Assembly (NCBI RefSeq): GCF_025943985.1
Contig: NZ_JAPCWE010000007.1
Span: 1-64,000 of the forward strand
DNA length: 64,000 bases
Origin: Anaerorudis cellulosivorans
Lineage (GTDB): Bacteria > Bacteroidota > Bacteroidia > Bacteroidales > Dysgonomonadaceae
Direction of reading: 5' to 3'
The notes under the pieces are model-generated. The model was not told the origin of the DNA. It ran no database searches and saw nothing but the letters and a program-made list of their open reading frames with translations. Below are positions 7,026-16,657 of the stretch, in pieces (the first letter of the stretch is position 1; each line of letters starts with the position of its first letter). The position numbers and the translations under genes were made by a program.

Positions 7026-8552
7026 ATGTTTACACCCGAAGATCGGATTCAATTAAAAGAAAGAGGACTCACTGAAGAGGATGTACTCACCCAGTTAACA
7101 TATTTCAAAGAAGGGTTTCCGCCATTGTCGGTTGTATCGGCAGCCGGCATGGGAAACGGCATCATGCGTATCGACGATGACGACCAAGCCGCGTATAGAG
7201 AGGAATGGGACCGATACCGCCGCCAACGGGATTGCTCCATCGTGAAATTTGTGCCGGCATCGGGTGCCGCCAGCCGCATGTTTAAAGACTTGTTTGCCTT
7301 TCTCGATGCCGATTACGATGAACCGCGCACGGATTTCGAGAAGAAGTTTTTTGCGGAAATCGAAAAATTTGCATTCTACGACGCATTGAATGCCCGCTGC
7401 CTCAGCACTTACGGAACGGATATTTCCCGACTCAAAACCGAGGGCAGATACAAAGCCATTGTGCGTACACTGCTCTTGCCCGAAGGGTTGAACTACGGCA
7501 GCCTGCCCAAAGGGTTACTTTTGTTCCACAAATACCTCGACGGCAACCGTACGCCAACCGAAGAACACATGGTTGAAAGTGCCTATTATGCCAAAGACGG
7601 CAACGGCCGGTCGGTGCTGCATTTCACGGTTTCGCCCGAGCACCAACGGCTGTTCGAAATACTGACCGCCGAAAAAAGTCCCCTGTACGGACAGCGCCTG
7701 AATACCCGATACGATATATCGTTCAGCATTCAGAAACCTTCTACCGACACCATAGCCGTCGATATGGATAACCGTCCTTTTCGCGACGAAAACGGCCGGT
7801 TGGTTTTCCGGCCCGGGGGGCACGGAGCACTCATCGAGAACCTCGACGCCATCGATGCCGACGTCATTTTTATCAAAAATATCGATAATGTTGTTCCCGA
7901 CCGGCTGAAAGATAACGAAGCCCGATACAAGAAACTGCTTGCCGGTGTGTTGGTGAAAATGCAGGAGCGTGCTTTTCGGTATATGGAAAAACTGGAATCG
8001 GGCGACGCAACGACTGCCGATTTGGCGGAAATGCTGCGCTTTACCGAAAACGAACTCTGCATCTGTCACGACGGCATTTCGCTCGATTCGGAGCACGAAC
8101 TGCGCAATTATCTCAAGCGCAAGCTCAACCGTCCTTTCCGCGTGTGCGGTATGGTAAAAAATCAAGGCGAACCGGGCGGTGGTCCCTTCATCGTCAAAAA
8201 TCCCGACGGTACAGCCTCACCGCAGATTTTGGAGAGTTCGCAAATCAACCCCGACGATCCCGTTGCCGTGAATGCTTTTCGCAACGGCACACATTTCAAT
8301 CCGGTAGATCTGGTTTGCAGCGTGAAAAATCATAAAGGCGAAAAATACCGCTTGCCCGACTATGTCGATCGCAACACGGGTTTCATCTCCATCAAGTCGA
8401 AAAACGGCCGCGAACTCAAAGCACTGGAACATCCCGGTCTCTGGAACGGCGGAATGAGCGACTGGAACACCATTTTCGTTGAAGTGCCTGTCAGCACGTT
8501 CAACCCCGTTAAAACGGTCAACGACCTCCTCCGCCCCGAACATCAGCCATAA
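7026..8552 (+). CDS. DUF4301 family protein
   Basis: 508 residues from ATG 7026 (MFTPEDRIQLKERGL); an upstream in-frame ATG at 6960 would add 22 residues unlike the family and sits too close to the promoter. The protein is a typical DUF4301 member, a Bacteroidetes family of unknown biochemical function. Visible conserved blocks are VPASGAASRMFKDL (about residues 78-91, nucleotide-sugar-transferase-like G-x-x-S-R), a PKGLLLFHKY block, RPGGHGALIENL, and GEPGGGPF with a downstream N-x-G-T-H-F-N-P-V-D. These glycine-rich motifs are reminiscent of nucleotidyltransferases, but no reaction is established to my knowledge. Cytoplasmic; transcribed alone, divergently from dnaK. Confidence 0.85.
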   Translation: MFTPEDRIQLKERGLTEEDVLTQLTYFKEGFPPLSVVSAAGMGNGIMRIDDDDQAAYREEWDRYRRQRDCSIVKFVPASGAASRMFKDLFAFLDADYDEPRTDFEKKFFAEIEKFAFYDALNARCLSTYGTDISRLKTEGRYKAIVRTLLLPEGLNYGSLPKGLLLFHKYLDGNRTPTEEHMVESAYYAKDGNGRSVLHFTVSPEHQRLFEILTAEKSPLYGQRLNTRYDISFSIQKPSTDTIAVDMDNRPFRDENGRLVFRPGGHGALIENLDAIDADVIFIKNIDNVVPDRLKDNEARYKKLLAGVLVKMQERAFRYMEKLESGDATTADLAEMLRFTENELCICHDGISLDSEHELRNYLKRKLNRPFRVCGMVKNQGEPGGGPFIVKNPDGTASPQILESSQINPDDPVAVNAFRNGTHFNPVDLVCSVKNHKGEKYRLPDYVDRNTGFISIKSKNGRELKALEHPGLWNGGMSDWNTIFVEVPVSTFNPVKTVNDLLRPEHQP

Positions 8553-8699
8553 ACCGGAAAAAAATGAAAAACAGGTGAGAGCATGCAATAACCGGATCAA
8601 AGTTTACCGGGAAATTGGTTCCGTACCTGTAAAGTTTCTCATCTTCCTATTCTATAAAACAAGGGCTGAAGCTTTAAAGGCATTAAAACAGTAAGCAAA

Positions 8700-10097
8700 A
8701 TGAAAAAAGTAAATCTATTGTTTCTAACCTGTCTGTTGGGATGGACAGCTTACGCACCCAAGCAGGAAACCCCTGTCAACCGGGTTCATATTTCGAGCAA
8801 GTCGGGAGGAATTGAAGCACCTGATAACGGTACTGACGTGTGGTATCGGCGTAACGATAAAGGCTGGGATAAATATATGGTCGAAAACGAAGCCATGTCG
8901 CCCGAAATGAATTGGCGCGAACCGGTGATTCCGCAGGGATTCGGCGTGAATATCCACTTCACGGATGCACGACCGGGAGAAATGGAGATGCTGGCTGCTG
9001 CAGGTGTAAAGTGGATTCGCATGGATTTCACCTGGGATGCAACGGAACGTGAAAGAGGAAATTACGACTTCTCGGCATACGAACGGCTTGTAGCCTCCAT
9101 GGAGAAGTACGGTATCCGTGGCCTCTTCATTCTGGACTACGGCAATCGCCTATATGACGACGGGTTGGCTCCTCACACGGATGAAGGCCGTGCAGCTTTT
9201 GCCCGTTGGGCAACAGCCGCAGCAAAACATTTCCAAGGTCACGATATTCTTTGGGAAATGTACAACGAACCAAATATCGGATTTTGGAAGCCAAAGCCCA
9301 ATGTAGAGGACTATATTAAGCTGGCCATCGAGGTAGGAAAGGCGATTCGAGAAGAAGCTCCCGGTGAGAGGTATATCGGACCGGCAACTTCTCAGATCGA
9401 CATGAAGTTTCTGGAAGCTTGTTTTCAAGGCGGATTATTGGAATACTGGGATGCCGTCTCTGTTCATCCCTATCGCCAAACTCCACCCGAAACTGTCCTT
9501 ACGGAATATGAAAAACTTACGGAACTCATCGCCAAATACGCACCAAAAGGGAAACAGATCCCAATCGTTTCGGGAGAGTGGGGCTATTCGGCTGCTTGGC
9601 AAAACTATGACGAGGCACGGCAAGGAAAGTATCTTCCCCGTCAATGGCTGACCAATATTGCAGCAGGCATCCCCATCTCGATCTGGTACGACTGGCATGA
9701 CGATGGCTCAGACCCGAAAGAACCGGAACACCATTTCGGTATGGTAGCTTATCCATACCATGAAGGACGAGACCCGGTTTATGATCTCAAGCCGGCCTAC
9801 ATGGCTGCTAAAACGCTAAGCCAATCGCTGAACGGTTACACGTTCGTTAAACACCTCTCCCTTTTGGCTAAAAATCCCGAAAACTGCTTTGTCCTTCGTT
9901 TCGAGAAAAACGGTAAAATCGCCATCGCTGCATGGTACAGCAAAGACGGACAAACCTACAAAATTGTGCTCCCGATCCCCCGCGGTTCCTACCGGCTAAT
10001 TGATTATTTAGGAACTGACTTAGGATCTCGCAGCGTGGGCAATGAGGGGTTGACCCTTGAACTGACCGACACCCCTGTGTACCTGATCGCCCGGTAA
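8700..10097 (+). CDS. secreted clan GH-A glycoside hydrolase (cellulase-like)
   Basis: 465 residues with a short hydrophobic signal sequence (MKKVNLLFLTCLLGW). The body is a TIM-barrel hydrolase of clan GH-A: G-x-N-I-H-F at the barrel start, acid/base glutamate E190 in MYNEPN, and nucleophile E293 in VSGEWG. The best resemblance is to the GH39/PslG-like or 'cellulase family' proteins. A small beta-sandwich domain follows from about residue 385. The substrate cannot be read from the sequence; PslG-like enzymes cut exopolysaccharide. There is no polysaccharide-utilisation partner next to it. The start is supported by the signal peptide and an AAGCAAA leader. Confidence 0.8.
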   Translation: MKKVNLLFLTCLLGWTAYAPKQETPVNRVHISSKSGGIEAPDNGTDVWYRRNDKGWDKYMVENEAMSPEMNWREPVIPQGFGVNIHFTDARPGEMEMLAAAGVKWIRMDFTWDATERERGNYDFSAYERLVASMEKYGIRGLFILDYGNRLYDDGLAPHTDEGRAAFARWATAAAKHFQGHDILWEMYNEPNIGFWKPKPNVEDYIKLAIEVGKAIREEAPGERYIGPATSQIDMKFLEACFQGGLLEYWDAVSVHPYRQTPPETVLTEYEKLTELIAKYAPKGKQIPIVSGEWGYSAAWQNYDEARQGKYLPRQWLTNIAAGIPISIWYDWHDDGSDPKEPEHHFGMVAYPYHEGRDPVYDLKPAYMAAKTLSQSLNGYTFVKHLSLLAKNPENCFVLRFEKNGKIAIAAWYSKDGQTYKIVLPIPRGSYRLIDYLGTDLGSRSVGNEGLTLELTDTPVYLIAR

Positions 10098-10204
10098 TGT
10101 TCCGATGAGAACACCACACGAGCCGACAATAAAGATAAACATGATTCTAACCGTCCGGTAATGTTTCGATGAAAACCGCATTCGTCTACAATGACTGGCA
10201 AATG
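10091..10204. repeat. ~64-bp degenerate tandem duplication overlapping the hydrolase stop codon
   Basis: CCGGTAATGTT-CGATGA-AAC occurs at 10091 and again at 10155, with ACAAT about 40 bp into each unit. The first copy contains the stop codon (CGG TAA) of the hydrolase gene. Confidence 0.6.
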
Positions 10205-10280
10205 GCTTTATTTGTCGATCGAAAATTCAATTTTTTATATTAAAAATGATTCCTATCTTTACACAATCAAATTTCAAAAG

Positions 10281-13200
10281 ATGCTGAACGAATACCTCAA
10301 CGCCATACAAGAAACCCGGGAACGGGGAGACGCAAGAGAAGAAAGTTATTATGGACATCTCAAAGATTTGATTCTCGCTTTTGCGAAACAAAACAACCTT
10401 CACCAAACAGATATCACCGTTCTACCAAAACAAACGGAAGCCGGCAATCCCGATTTTCGTGTGTGGGACGGCAAAAATCACATCACGGGATACATCGAAG
10501 CGAAAGACCCTTCTATTGCCAACCTCGACAGCATTGAGGAATCGGAACAGCTGAAACGATACCGCAACACGTTTCCTAACGTCATTCTTACCAATTTTTA
10601 CGAGTTCAGACTCTACCGTGACGGCGAGTTGATAAAACATGTTTCCATCGGCAGACCTTCTTTGGCCAAAGAACTGAAAACCGTTCTCCCCGCAGAAAAC
10701 GAAACGGAGTTTTTCGATTTGCTCGATACGTTCTTTTCCTTTTCACTTCCGCGGGTTTACAGCGCCAAAACGTTGGCTTCGGAACTGGCTAAGCGCACCC
10801 GATTTTTGCGCGACGAAGTTATCAGTATAGAAATGGCCGAAGAAGAGAAAAAAGGACAAAAAGCTATCCTCGGATTTTACGAGGCTTTCAAAACTTATCT
10901 GATTGCTACACTGACCAAACAAACCTTTGCCGACTTGTATGCGCAGACCATAACCTACGGATTGTTCGCAGCACGTACCCGTTCAAACGGTGAGTTCAAC
11001 AGGGAATTGGCTTTCAAATTCATTCCCAACACTATCGGTATTCTGCGCGATGTTTTTCGTTTCATTTCACTGGAAGATCCACCGAAACCGTTGCAAATCA
11101 TCGTTGACGATATTGCCGAAATACTGCAGGTTACCGACGTCAACAAAATATTGCAGGATTATTATCTCGAAGGAAAAGGCAGAGACCCCATCATTCACTT
11201 TTACGAAACTTTCCTTTCGGCTTACGATCCTTCAATCCGGGAAAAACGTGGCGTATATTATACTCCCGAACCGGTTGTGAAATATATCGTACACGCTATC
11301 AACAGTCTTCTCAAATCGCATTTCGATATCGCCGACGGTCTTGCAGGTAATAATGTTACGCTGCTCGACCCTGCTGCCGGCACACTCACATTTCCGGCCG
11401 AAGCCGTGAAAACGGCCGTGGATGAATTTACCCGAAAATACGGTTCTGCCGGTAAAACCAATTTTATCAAAACCCGGATTCTCGAGAACTTTTATGCTTT
11501 CGAACTCATGATGGCTCCTTACGCCATCGGTCATCTGAAAATGAGTTTTCTTTTCGAAGAACTCGGTTACAGGTTGAATGACAACGAACGGTTTAAGCTC
11601 TACCTTACCAACACGCTGGAAATGGAGGAGCTCCGCCAAATTTCCATACCCGGACTGAGTTCATTGAGCGAAGAAAGCCATTTGGCGGGCAAAGTAAAAA
11701 AAGAGAAAACCATTTTGGTTATCCTTGGCAATCCGCCCTACAGCGGACATTCTGAAAATCAAAACGATTGGACCGAAAAACTTCTGAAGGAAGACCTCGA
11801 TGGTGTTAAAAGCTACTATAAGGTGAACGGGAAGCCACTTGGAGAAAAAAATCCCAAATGGCTGCAGGATGATTACGTCAAATTTATCCGTTTTGCCCAA
11901 TGGAAAATCCACAAGGCCGGAGCAGGTATTGTCGGCATGATTACCAATCACAGCTATCTGGACAACCCCACTTTCAGGGGCATGCGACAAAGCCTGATGG
12001 ATACATTCAACGAAATGTATATTCTCGACCTACATGGCAACAGCCTGAAAAAAGAAACTTCGCCTGAAGGCGGAAAAGATGAAAATGTTTTCGATATCCG
12101 TCAAGGCGTAGCCATAACACTTTTCATCAAACAAAAAGACAAACAGGGCTGCCGGGTTTTTCACCGGGATCTTTATGGGTTAAGGGAGGAAAAATACGAC
12201 TGGCTCAGTAATAACGTGTTAAATAAGGACCATTATACCGAAATCGAACCGGCCTATCCCTGGTATTTTTTCGTTCCGCGACGTACCGAAAACATCCGCC
12301 ATTATTTACAGTGGAAACGCATCGATGAAATTTTCCCCGTCAACAGCGTCGGTGTCGTCACAGGGCGAGACAAATTTGTTATCGACACCGATAAAAACAG
12401 CCTCATCAATCGCATCAATCAACTCAGAAACAAAAATTTCCCGAACGAAATAATTTCTCAAGCGTACGACTTGAAAGATAAGCAAAATTGGAAATTATCG
12501 AAAGCAAGAGAAGAGTTGCAGCAAATCGATCATTGGCAGGAAGCCATCGTGAAAATTCTTTATCGCCCCTTTGATGTCAGGTATCTATTCTATCACGAAA
12601 CCTTTGTTGAAAGAACAAGAAGGGATGTCATGCGGCACATGCTTCATGACAATATCGGAATAGTTGCAAGGCGTCAGCAATTACCCGACAAACCATGCAA
12701 TTACTTTTTTATAAGTGAACTTATGATTGCCGATGGTTTAATTCGCTCCGATAATAAAGGAAGTGAGTCTATTTTTCCGCTGTATTTATATGACACTCCG
12801 GAAAATAAATCCAAACGCTCATCGCATCTCCAAACGGTATTGCTCTTCGAACCCAATGAGAAATATCATACCCGAAAACCCAATATCGACAAAAAATTGT
12901 GCGAAACGCTAAACGCAATATACCATAAAGAACTCACACCCGAAGAAATTTTATACTATATTTACGGCATATTTTACAGCAATGTCTATCGCGAAAAATA
13001 TGCAGAATTTTTGAGAATCGATTTTCCGCGCGTACCTTTCACAACCGATTATGCGATATTTCGCAAAATATCGGTCTTGGGCAACCGGTTGGCCGACTTA
13101 CACCTGATGAAAAGCAAAGAATTGGATAATCCGGTTGCAAAATATGAAGGAGACGGAGATAACGACAAAATAGAAAAGGCGTTTTACGATGAGCAAAAAA

Positions 13201-13448
13201 AGCGCATTTACATTAATGAAAACAAGTATTTTGACCACGTCATGCCCGAAGTATGGGCTTATTGCATAGGCGGTTACCAAGTATTGCAAAAATATTTGAA
13301 AGACAGAAAAGGCAAGTCAATGGACGATCCCCGTCATTTCTGCCGAATGATCACCGCTTTAGTCAAAACGCAGGAAATTCAGGAACAACTTGACGAAATA
13401 TATCCTGAAATCGAGAATTACCTTCTGCCGGAAGAGTTGCCTCAGTAA
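10281..13448 (+). CDS. single-chain restriction-modification enzyme (type IIG/ISP-like)
   Basis: 1055 residues from ATG 10281 (MLNEYLNAIQETRERGDA); an in-frame ATG at 10191 would add 30 non-conserved residues. Order of domains: an N-terminal PD-(D/E)XK nuclease (D58 in GNPDF, then E73-A-K75); a helical linker; an N6-adenine methyltransferase with the SAM motif DPAAGT (about residue 365) and catalytic NPPYSG (about 484); and a C-terminal target-recognition region related to that of type ISP enzymes (YRPFDVRYLFYHETFVERTRRD about 775-797). The SF2 helicase typical of type ISP proteins is missing, so this is a helicase-less, IIG-like solitary enzyme that should both modify and cut its site. No separate methylase or specificity gene is near. 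It sits alone between core genes. Confidence 0.88.
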   Translation: MLNEYLNAIQETRERGDAREESYYGHLKDLILAFAKQNNLHQTDITVLPKQTEAGNPDFRVWDGKNHITGYIEAKDPSIANLDSIEESEQLKRYRNTFPNVILTNFYEFRLYRDGELIKHVSIGRPSLAKELKTVLPAENETEFFDLLDTFFSFSLPRVYSAKTLASELAKRTRFLRDEVISIEMAEEEKKGQKAILGFYEAFKTYLIATLTKQTFADLYAQTITYGLFAARTRSNGEFNRELAFKFIPNTIGILRDVFRFISLEDPPKPLQIIVDDIAEILQVTDVNKILQDYYLEGKGRDPIIHFYETFLSAYDPSIREKRGVYYTPEPVVKYIVHAINSLLKSHFDIADGLAGNNVTLLDPAAGTLTFPAEAVKTAVDEFTRKYGSAGKTNFIKTRILENFYAFELMMAPYAIGHLKMSFLFEELGYRLNDNERFKLYLTNTLEMEELRQISIPGLSSLSEESHLAGKVKKEKTILVILGNPPYSGHSENQNDWTEKLLKEDLDGVKSYYKVNGKPLGEKNPKWLQDDYVKFIRFAQWKIHKAGAGIVGMITNHSYLDNPTFRGMRQSLMDTFNEMYILDLHGNSLKKETSPEGGKDENVFDIRQGVAITLFIKQKDKQGCRVFHRDLYGLREEKYDWLSNNVLNKDHYTEIEPAYPWYFFVPRRTENIRHYLQWKRIDEIFPVNSVGVVTGRDKFVIDTDKNSLINRINQLRNKNFPNEIISQAYDLKDKQNWKLSKAREELQQIDHWQEAIVKILYRPFDVRYLFYHETFVERTRRDVMRHMLHDNIGIVARRQQLPDKPCNYFFISELMIADGLIRSDNKGSESIFPLYLYDTPENKSKRSSHLQTVLLFEPNEKYHTRKPNIDKKLCETLNAIYHKELTPEEILYYIYGIFYSNVYREKYAEFLRIDFPRVPFTTDYAIFRKISVLGNRLADLHLMKSKELDNPVAKYEGDGDNDKIEKAFYDEQKKRIYINENKYFDHVMPEVWAYCIGGYQVLQKYLKDRKGKSMDDPRHFCRMITALVKTQEIQEQLDEIYPEIENYLLPEELPQ

Positions 13449-13493
13449 GGTGAAAATTTTTTTTCGTTCTCAATATTAATAATACCTGATTTT

Positions 13494-14054
13494 ATGAAAC
13501 ATCACTTCATTGCTACTTCCCAAGGATCGCTTATCAGAGGTATCATTGCCTTGATTATAGGCGGATTGGCTGTTTTTATGCCGGATATTACCTTACGGAG
13601 TTTCGTTATCTGCATCGGGATACTGATTTTGGTCAGCGGATTGGCATCTCTTGTTTTTGCCGTTCGCAGCCGGGAAAAAATCACCAAAAACATCCTCATG
13701 GCCGATGCCGTATTCAACCTCATTTTCGGATTGCTGTTCATCGCATTGCCTGACACCATGGTGAAAATTTTTGTCATTGCCATGGGCATCGGATTTCTGT
13801 TGATCGGCATATTTCAACTCATCGGCACATTGAGCATCCGACGCGAATACGGCTGGTCGTGGATTTATTTCGCTATTTCCGTACTGATGATCATTGCAGG
13901 AATCATCCTGTTTACCAACCCTTTCACCAGCGCCGAGACCATTCTCATCTTCATCGGCATATTTTTGCTGATCTATGGTGCCACGGAACTGTATATGGCA
14001 TGGAAATTAAGCAAAAAACCGACAATCTACACCGATGATGATTCCTTTCAATAA
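13494..14054 (+). CDS. HdeD family membrane protein (DUF308)
   Basis: 186 residues with six membrane segments arranged as three repeated hairpins (GIIALIIGGLAVF.., FNLIFGLLFIALPD.., YFAISVLMIIAGIILF..), the DUF308/HdeD pattern. Members are inner-membrane proteins linked to acid resistance in E. coli; elsewhere the role is unknown. It ends in an acidic cytoplasmic tail (TDDDSFQ). It lies 45 bp after the restriction-modification gene. Confidence 0.85.
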   Translation: MKHHFIATSQGSLIRGIIALIIGGLAVFMPDITLRSFVICIGILILVSGLASLVFAVRSREKITKNILMADAVFNLIFGLLFIALPDTMVKIFVIAMGIGFLLIGIFQLIGTLSIRREYGWSWIYFAISVLMIIAGIILFTNPFTSAETILIFIGIFLLIYGATELYMAWKLSKKPTIYTDDDSFQ

Positions 14055-14182
14055 GGCAACGCCGATGTTAATCTCGGGCAACGTGCCTGTTGCAATACGA
14101 CGGATGATCGCGTTCAACCAGGGGAGTACGACGATCCCGCTCATTTAAGGAAAGCAAAACGATAACGATAAAAATATGAACC

Positions 14183-14668
14183 ATGACAACAAAACCCATC
14201 TCCGGCATAATCGGAAAAAAAAGCATAGCCAGTTTGGTTAAAGCCGCATTCTTGCCGATTTTACTCGTCGGTATTTCCTTAACGGGCTGTAAAACGGTCA
14301 GAAAAGCCGAAAGCGCCGCACAGCAGCCGCCCCAAGTAAAACTGGTGAAAAACCAAGCCGAAGAAGAAGAAAAAGACTCAGTGGAATACGAACTGATCGT
14401 GCTCGATCCGAAATTCGAATCGTGGCTGGCTACCCAGCCTCCTGCCAATTTTTACTCGCAACAGTATTACGAAACGTGGAACCAACAGTACGTTACCGAA
14501 TGGAATCACCGCCACAATAACCCGTTGCGCTACGGTAGTTTCTACGAAACGTATATCGACTACGATCCTCACATCGATTACGGCCTGGAACTCAACTACC
14601 GGTTGTATTACTATTTCCGGTTTATCGAGGATGAATACGGCATCGTGCTCGTTCCGCGAGGTCGATAA
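14183..14668 (+). CDS. DUF6146-like lipoprotein
   Basis: 161 residues. A long n-region and hydrophobic core end in the lipobox LTGC (Cys35), so it is probably an outer-membrane-anchored lipoprotein. The mature part has a Lys/Glu linker, then a compact aromatic-rich domain (DPKFESWLATQPPANFYS, YYETWNQQYVTEWN, NYRLYYYFRF) matching the Bacteroidetes DUF6146 family. Function unknown. Monocistronic. Confidence 0.75.
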   Translation: MTTKPISGIIGKKSIASLVKAAFLPILLVGISLTGCKTVRKAESAAQQPPQVKLVKNQAEEEEKDSVEYELIVLDPKFESWLATQPPANFYSQQYYETWNQQYVTEWNHRHNNPLRYGSFYETYIDYDPHIDYGLELNYRLYYYFRFIEDEYGIVLVPRGR

Positions 14669-14812
14669 AATCCATTAGTTAGTAAGGGTAATTTTGCAGC
14701 TTCACGAGAGAAATGAGGCACGCCTGCCCACAGATATCGAAGCGGTACCGTTAATCTTTCGTCCTTTTCAAGATCGAAGTGCGACATACCGGCCGAATAC
14801 ATGAGGTATCAT

Positions 14813-14981
14813 CCCCGCTTCATCCTCGCTTCATGCTCGCTCTAAGGCAGGGACAAAAACATCGGATTCCGTAGATTTATCGTAAAAACAAGCTGCGTTT
14901 TTGCAGCGAAAACGGCAAAATCGTAGAGCGGACATGGAGCGGAGATGGTGCAGCCTTGGTACGGAGAAGGTGCAGCCTTGA
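14813..14981. repeat. dispersed intergenic element, copy A
   Basis: Pyrimidine-rich repeated left arm (CGCTTCATCCTCGCTTCATG..), then CTAAGGCAGGGACAA and CGGATTCCGTAG, a small hairpin (GCTGC..GCAGC), CATGGAGCGGAGATGG and a purine-rich right arm with GGTACGGAGAAGGTGC. The same blocks in the same order occur at 52990-53196. No protein is encoded. Confidence 0.7.
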
Positions 14982-15033
14982 TAAACCTCCGTTTTTGCCG
15001 ATAAATCGGGTTTCGACATTTGCGATCTACGGG

Positions 15034-15300
15034 CCGGCAGAAACTGCCAAAATCAGGAAGAACGAGAGTTGAAAATGCCGAGAAACAATACCTATGAACC
15101 GGCGGGCATCGCCAAAATCAGGCAGAACGAAACACAGCGAGACGATGTCGCCGTGCCGGCAAATGCTGCCAACATTATCCGAAACGAAAGTTACTAACAA
15201 AAAGGACAATACTGCCGTGTCATTACTTGCTGCCGAAAATCAGGCTAAACGATAATCACCAACGCAGCAAAACATACCCCGAGCCGGCAACGGCTGCCGA
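15034..15300. repeat. five degenerate tandem units of ~57-65 bp
   Basis: Units begin near 15034, 15099, 15156, 15219 and 15283. The common pattern is CCGGC, a short hairpin closing with TGCC or CGCC, AAAATCAGG, GAACGAAA, and a tail often ending GCCGTG. The hairpin is kept by paired changes: GGCAG/CTGCC, GGCG/CGCC, CGGCA/TGCCG. Not coding; no protein frame runs through it. Together with copy A of the dispersed element it fills the 718-bp gap between the DUF6146-like gene and cbpA. Confidence 0.65.
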
Positions 15301-15357
15301 AATATCATATCGACACGATATTCGATTCCAAAAAGATAAAAAAGGTATATTTTTTGC

Positions 15358-15365
15358 TATCTTTG
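15358..15365 (+). promoter_or_regulatory. -7 element of the cbpA promoter
   Basis: TATCTTTG matches TAnnTTTG exactly, 22 bp before the ATG. No clear TTG at -33. Confidence 0.45.
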
Positions 15366-15386
15366 TTGTAAAACAAGTGAGAGTGT

Positions 15387-16334
15387 ATGGCATATATCGA
15401 TTATTACAAGGTATTGGGTGTTCCCAAAAACGCAACACAGGAAGAGATTAAGAAGGCTTATCGGAAATTGGCCCGCAAAATGCATCCAGATCTCAACCCC
15501 AACGATAAGGATGCACACCGAAAATTTCAGGAAATCAACGAGGCTCACGAGGTGTTGAGCGACCCGGAAAAACGGGCAAAATACGATAAATACGGCGAAA
15601 ACTGGAAACATGCCGAGGAGTTTGAAAAAGCGCAGCAGCAATATCAGCGGCAATATCAACAGCAAGGTCAGTGGAGCGACTTCTTTGGCGGAGGCGGAGG
15701 AGAAGGCGGAAGCCGTACCTTCTACACGGAAGGCGATTTTTCGGACGACGATTTTTCGGACTTCTTCCATTCGATGTTCGGAAGAGGATTTACGCAACGC
15801 CAAAGCAGTCGGAAGTTCAAAGGACCCGACTATGAGGCCGAGTTGCACCTGACCCTGCGTGAAGCCATGCAGACGCATCCGCAAACCCTCAACGTAAACG
15901 GCAAAAACATCCGCATCACCGTTCCTGCCGGAGTGGCCAACGGTCAAAAAATCAAGCTGGCCGGCTACGGAGGTCCCGGCGTTAACGGAGGTCCCAACGG
16001 CGATTTGTACATTACCTTTGTGGTTGAAGACGACCCCAATTTCAAACGACTGGGCGACGACCTCTACACCGAGGCCGAAGTAGATCTCTACACGGCTGTG
16101 CTGGGCGGAGAAATCACCATCAACACCTTGGATGGCAGTCAGTTGAAACTCAAAATCAAACCCGGCACTCAACCGGGAACCAAACTAAGGGTGAAGGGTA
16201 AAGGATTTCCCGTTTACAAAAAGGAAGGGAAATTCGGCGACCTGTACGTTACCGTGAAAGTCAGGATTCCCGAAAATCTTTCTTCGAGAGAAAAAGAATT
16301 GTTTACCGAACTTGCTAAACTTAGAACACGATGA
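15387..16334 (+). CDS. cbpA: J-domain co-chaperone CbpA (DnaJ family, no zinc finger)
   Basis: 315 residues. The N-terminal J domain has the HPD motif (MHPDLNPN, about residue 32) that stimulates DnaK. A Gly/Phe-rich linker ([12 protein letters not shown]) and the two beta-barrel C-terminal substrate-binding domains follow, with no CxxCxGxG zinc repeats, so this is a type II J-protein of the CbpA class. Curved-DNA binding is known for the E. coli homologue. The stop codon overlaps the start of cbpM by four bases (ATGA), indicating translational coupling with its modulator. Confidence 0.93.
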   Translation: MAYIDYYKVLGVPKNATQEEIKKAYRKLARKMHPDLNPNDKDAHRKFQEINEAHEVLSDPEKRAKYDKYGENWKHAEEFEKAQQQYQRQYQQQGQWSDFFGGGGGEGGSRTFYTEGDFSDDDFSDFFHSMFGRGFTQRQSSRKFKGPDYEAELHLTLREAMQTHPQTLNVNGKNIRITVPAGVANGQKIKLAGYGGPGVNGGPNGDLYITFVVEDDPNFKRLGDDLYTEAEVDLYTAVLGGEITINTLDGSQLKLKIKPGTQPGTKLRVKGKGFPVYKKEGKFGDLYVTVKVRIPENLSSREKELFTELAKLRTR

Positions 16335-16624
16335 GTACGAACAAATTATTATACAACGAATGCATCCGGATCTACAAGGTGGAAAGCGCGTTCATCGATT
16401 CGCTCAACGAGTCGGGGTTGATCCACATCGATTATCAGGACGAAGATAAATATATCGATTACGAAGAACTTCCGAAACTCGAGCAGTTCATGCGTTGGTA
16501 CTACGATATGGACATCAATATAGAAGGCATCGAGGCACTGAATTACTTGCTCGACAAGGTGAAAGCGCTTCAGGAAGAAATCATGCAGTTGAGAAACGAA
16601 TTGCGCTTCTATAAATCGTTGTAA
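16331..16624 (+). CDS. cbpM: chaperone modulator CbpM
   Basis: 97 residues, helical (MerR-like winged-helix fragment plus C-terminal coiled coil ending [20 protein letters not shown]). CbpM binds the J domain of CbpA and inhibits it. Assignment rests on size, the [23 protein letters not shown] pattern and the four-base overlap with cbpA. Confidence 0.85.
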   Translation: MSTNKLLYNECIRIYKVESAFIDSLNESGLIHIDYQDEDKYIDYEELPKLEQFMRWYYDMDINIEGIEALNYLLDKVKALQEEIMQLRNELRFYKSL

Positions 16625-16657
16625 AAATCGAAAGGATAATCCCTGACATTATTTCAT

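Noticed and set aside
15034-15300. CRISPR array
   Set aside because: The repeated units are degenerate over their whole length, lack constant repeats with unique spacers, and no cas genes are in the window.
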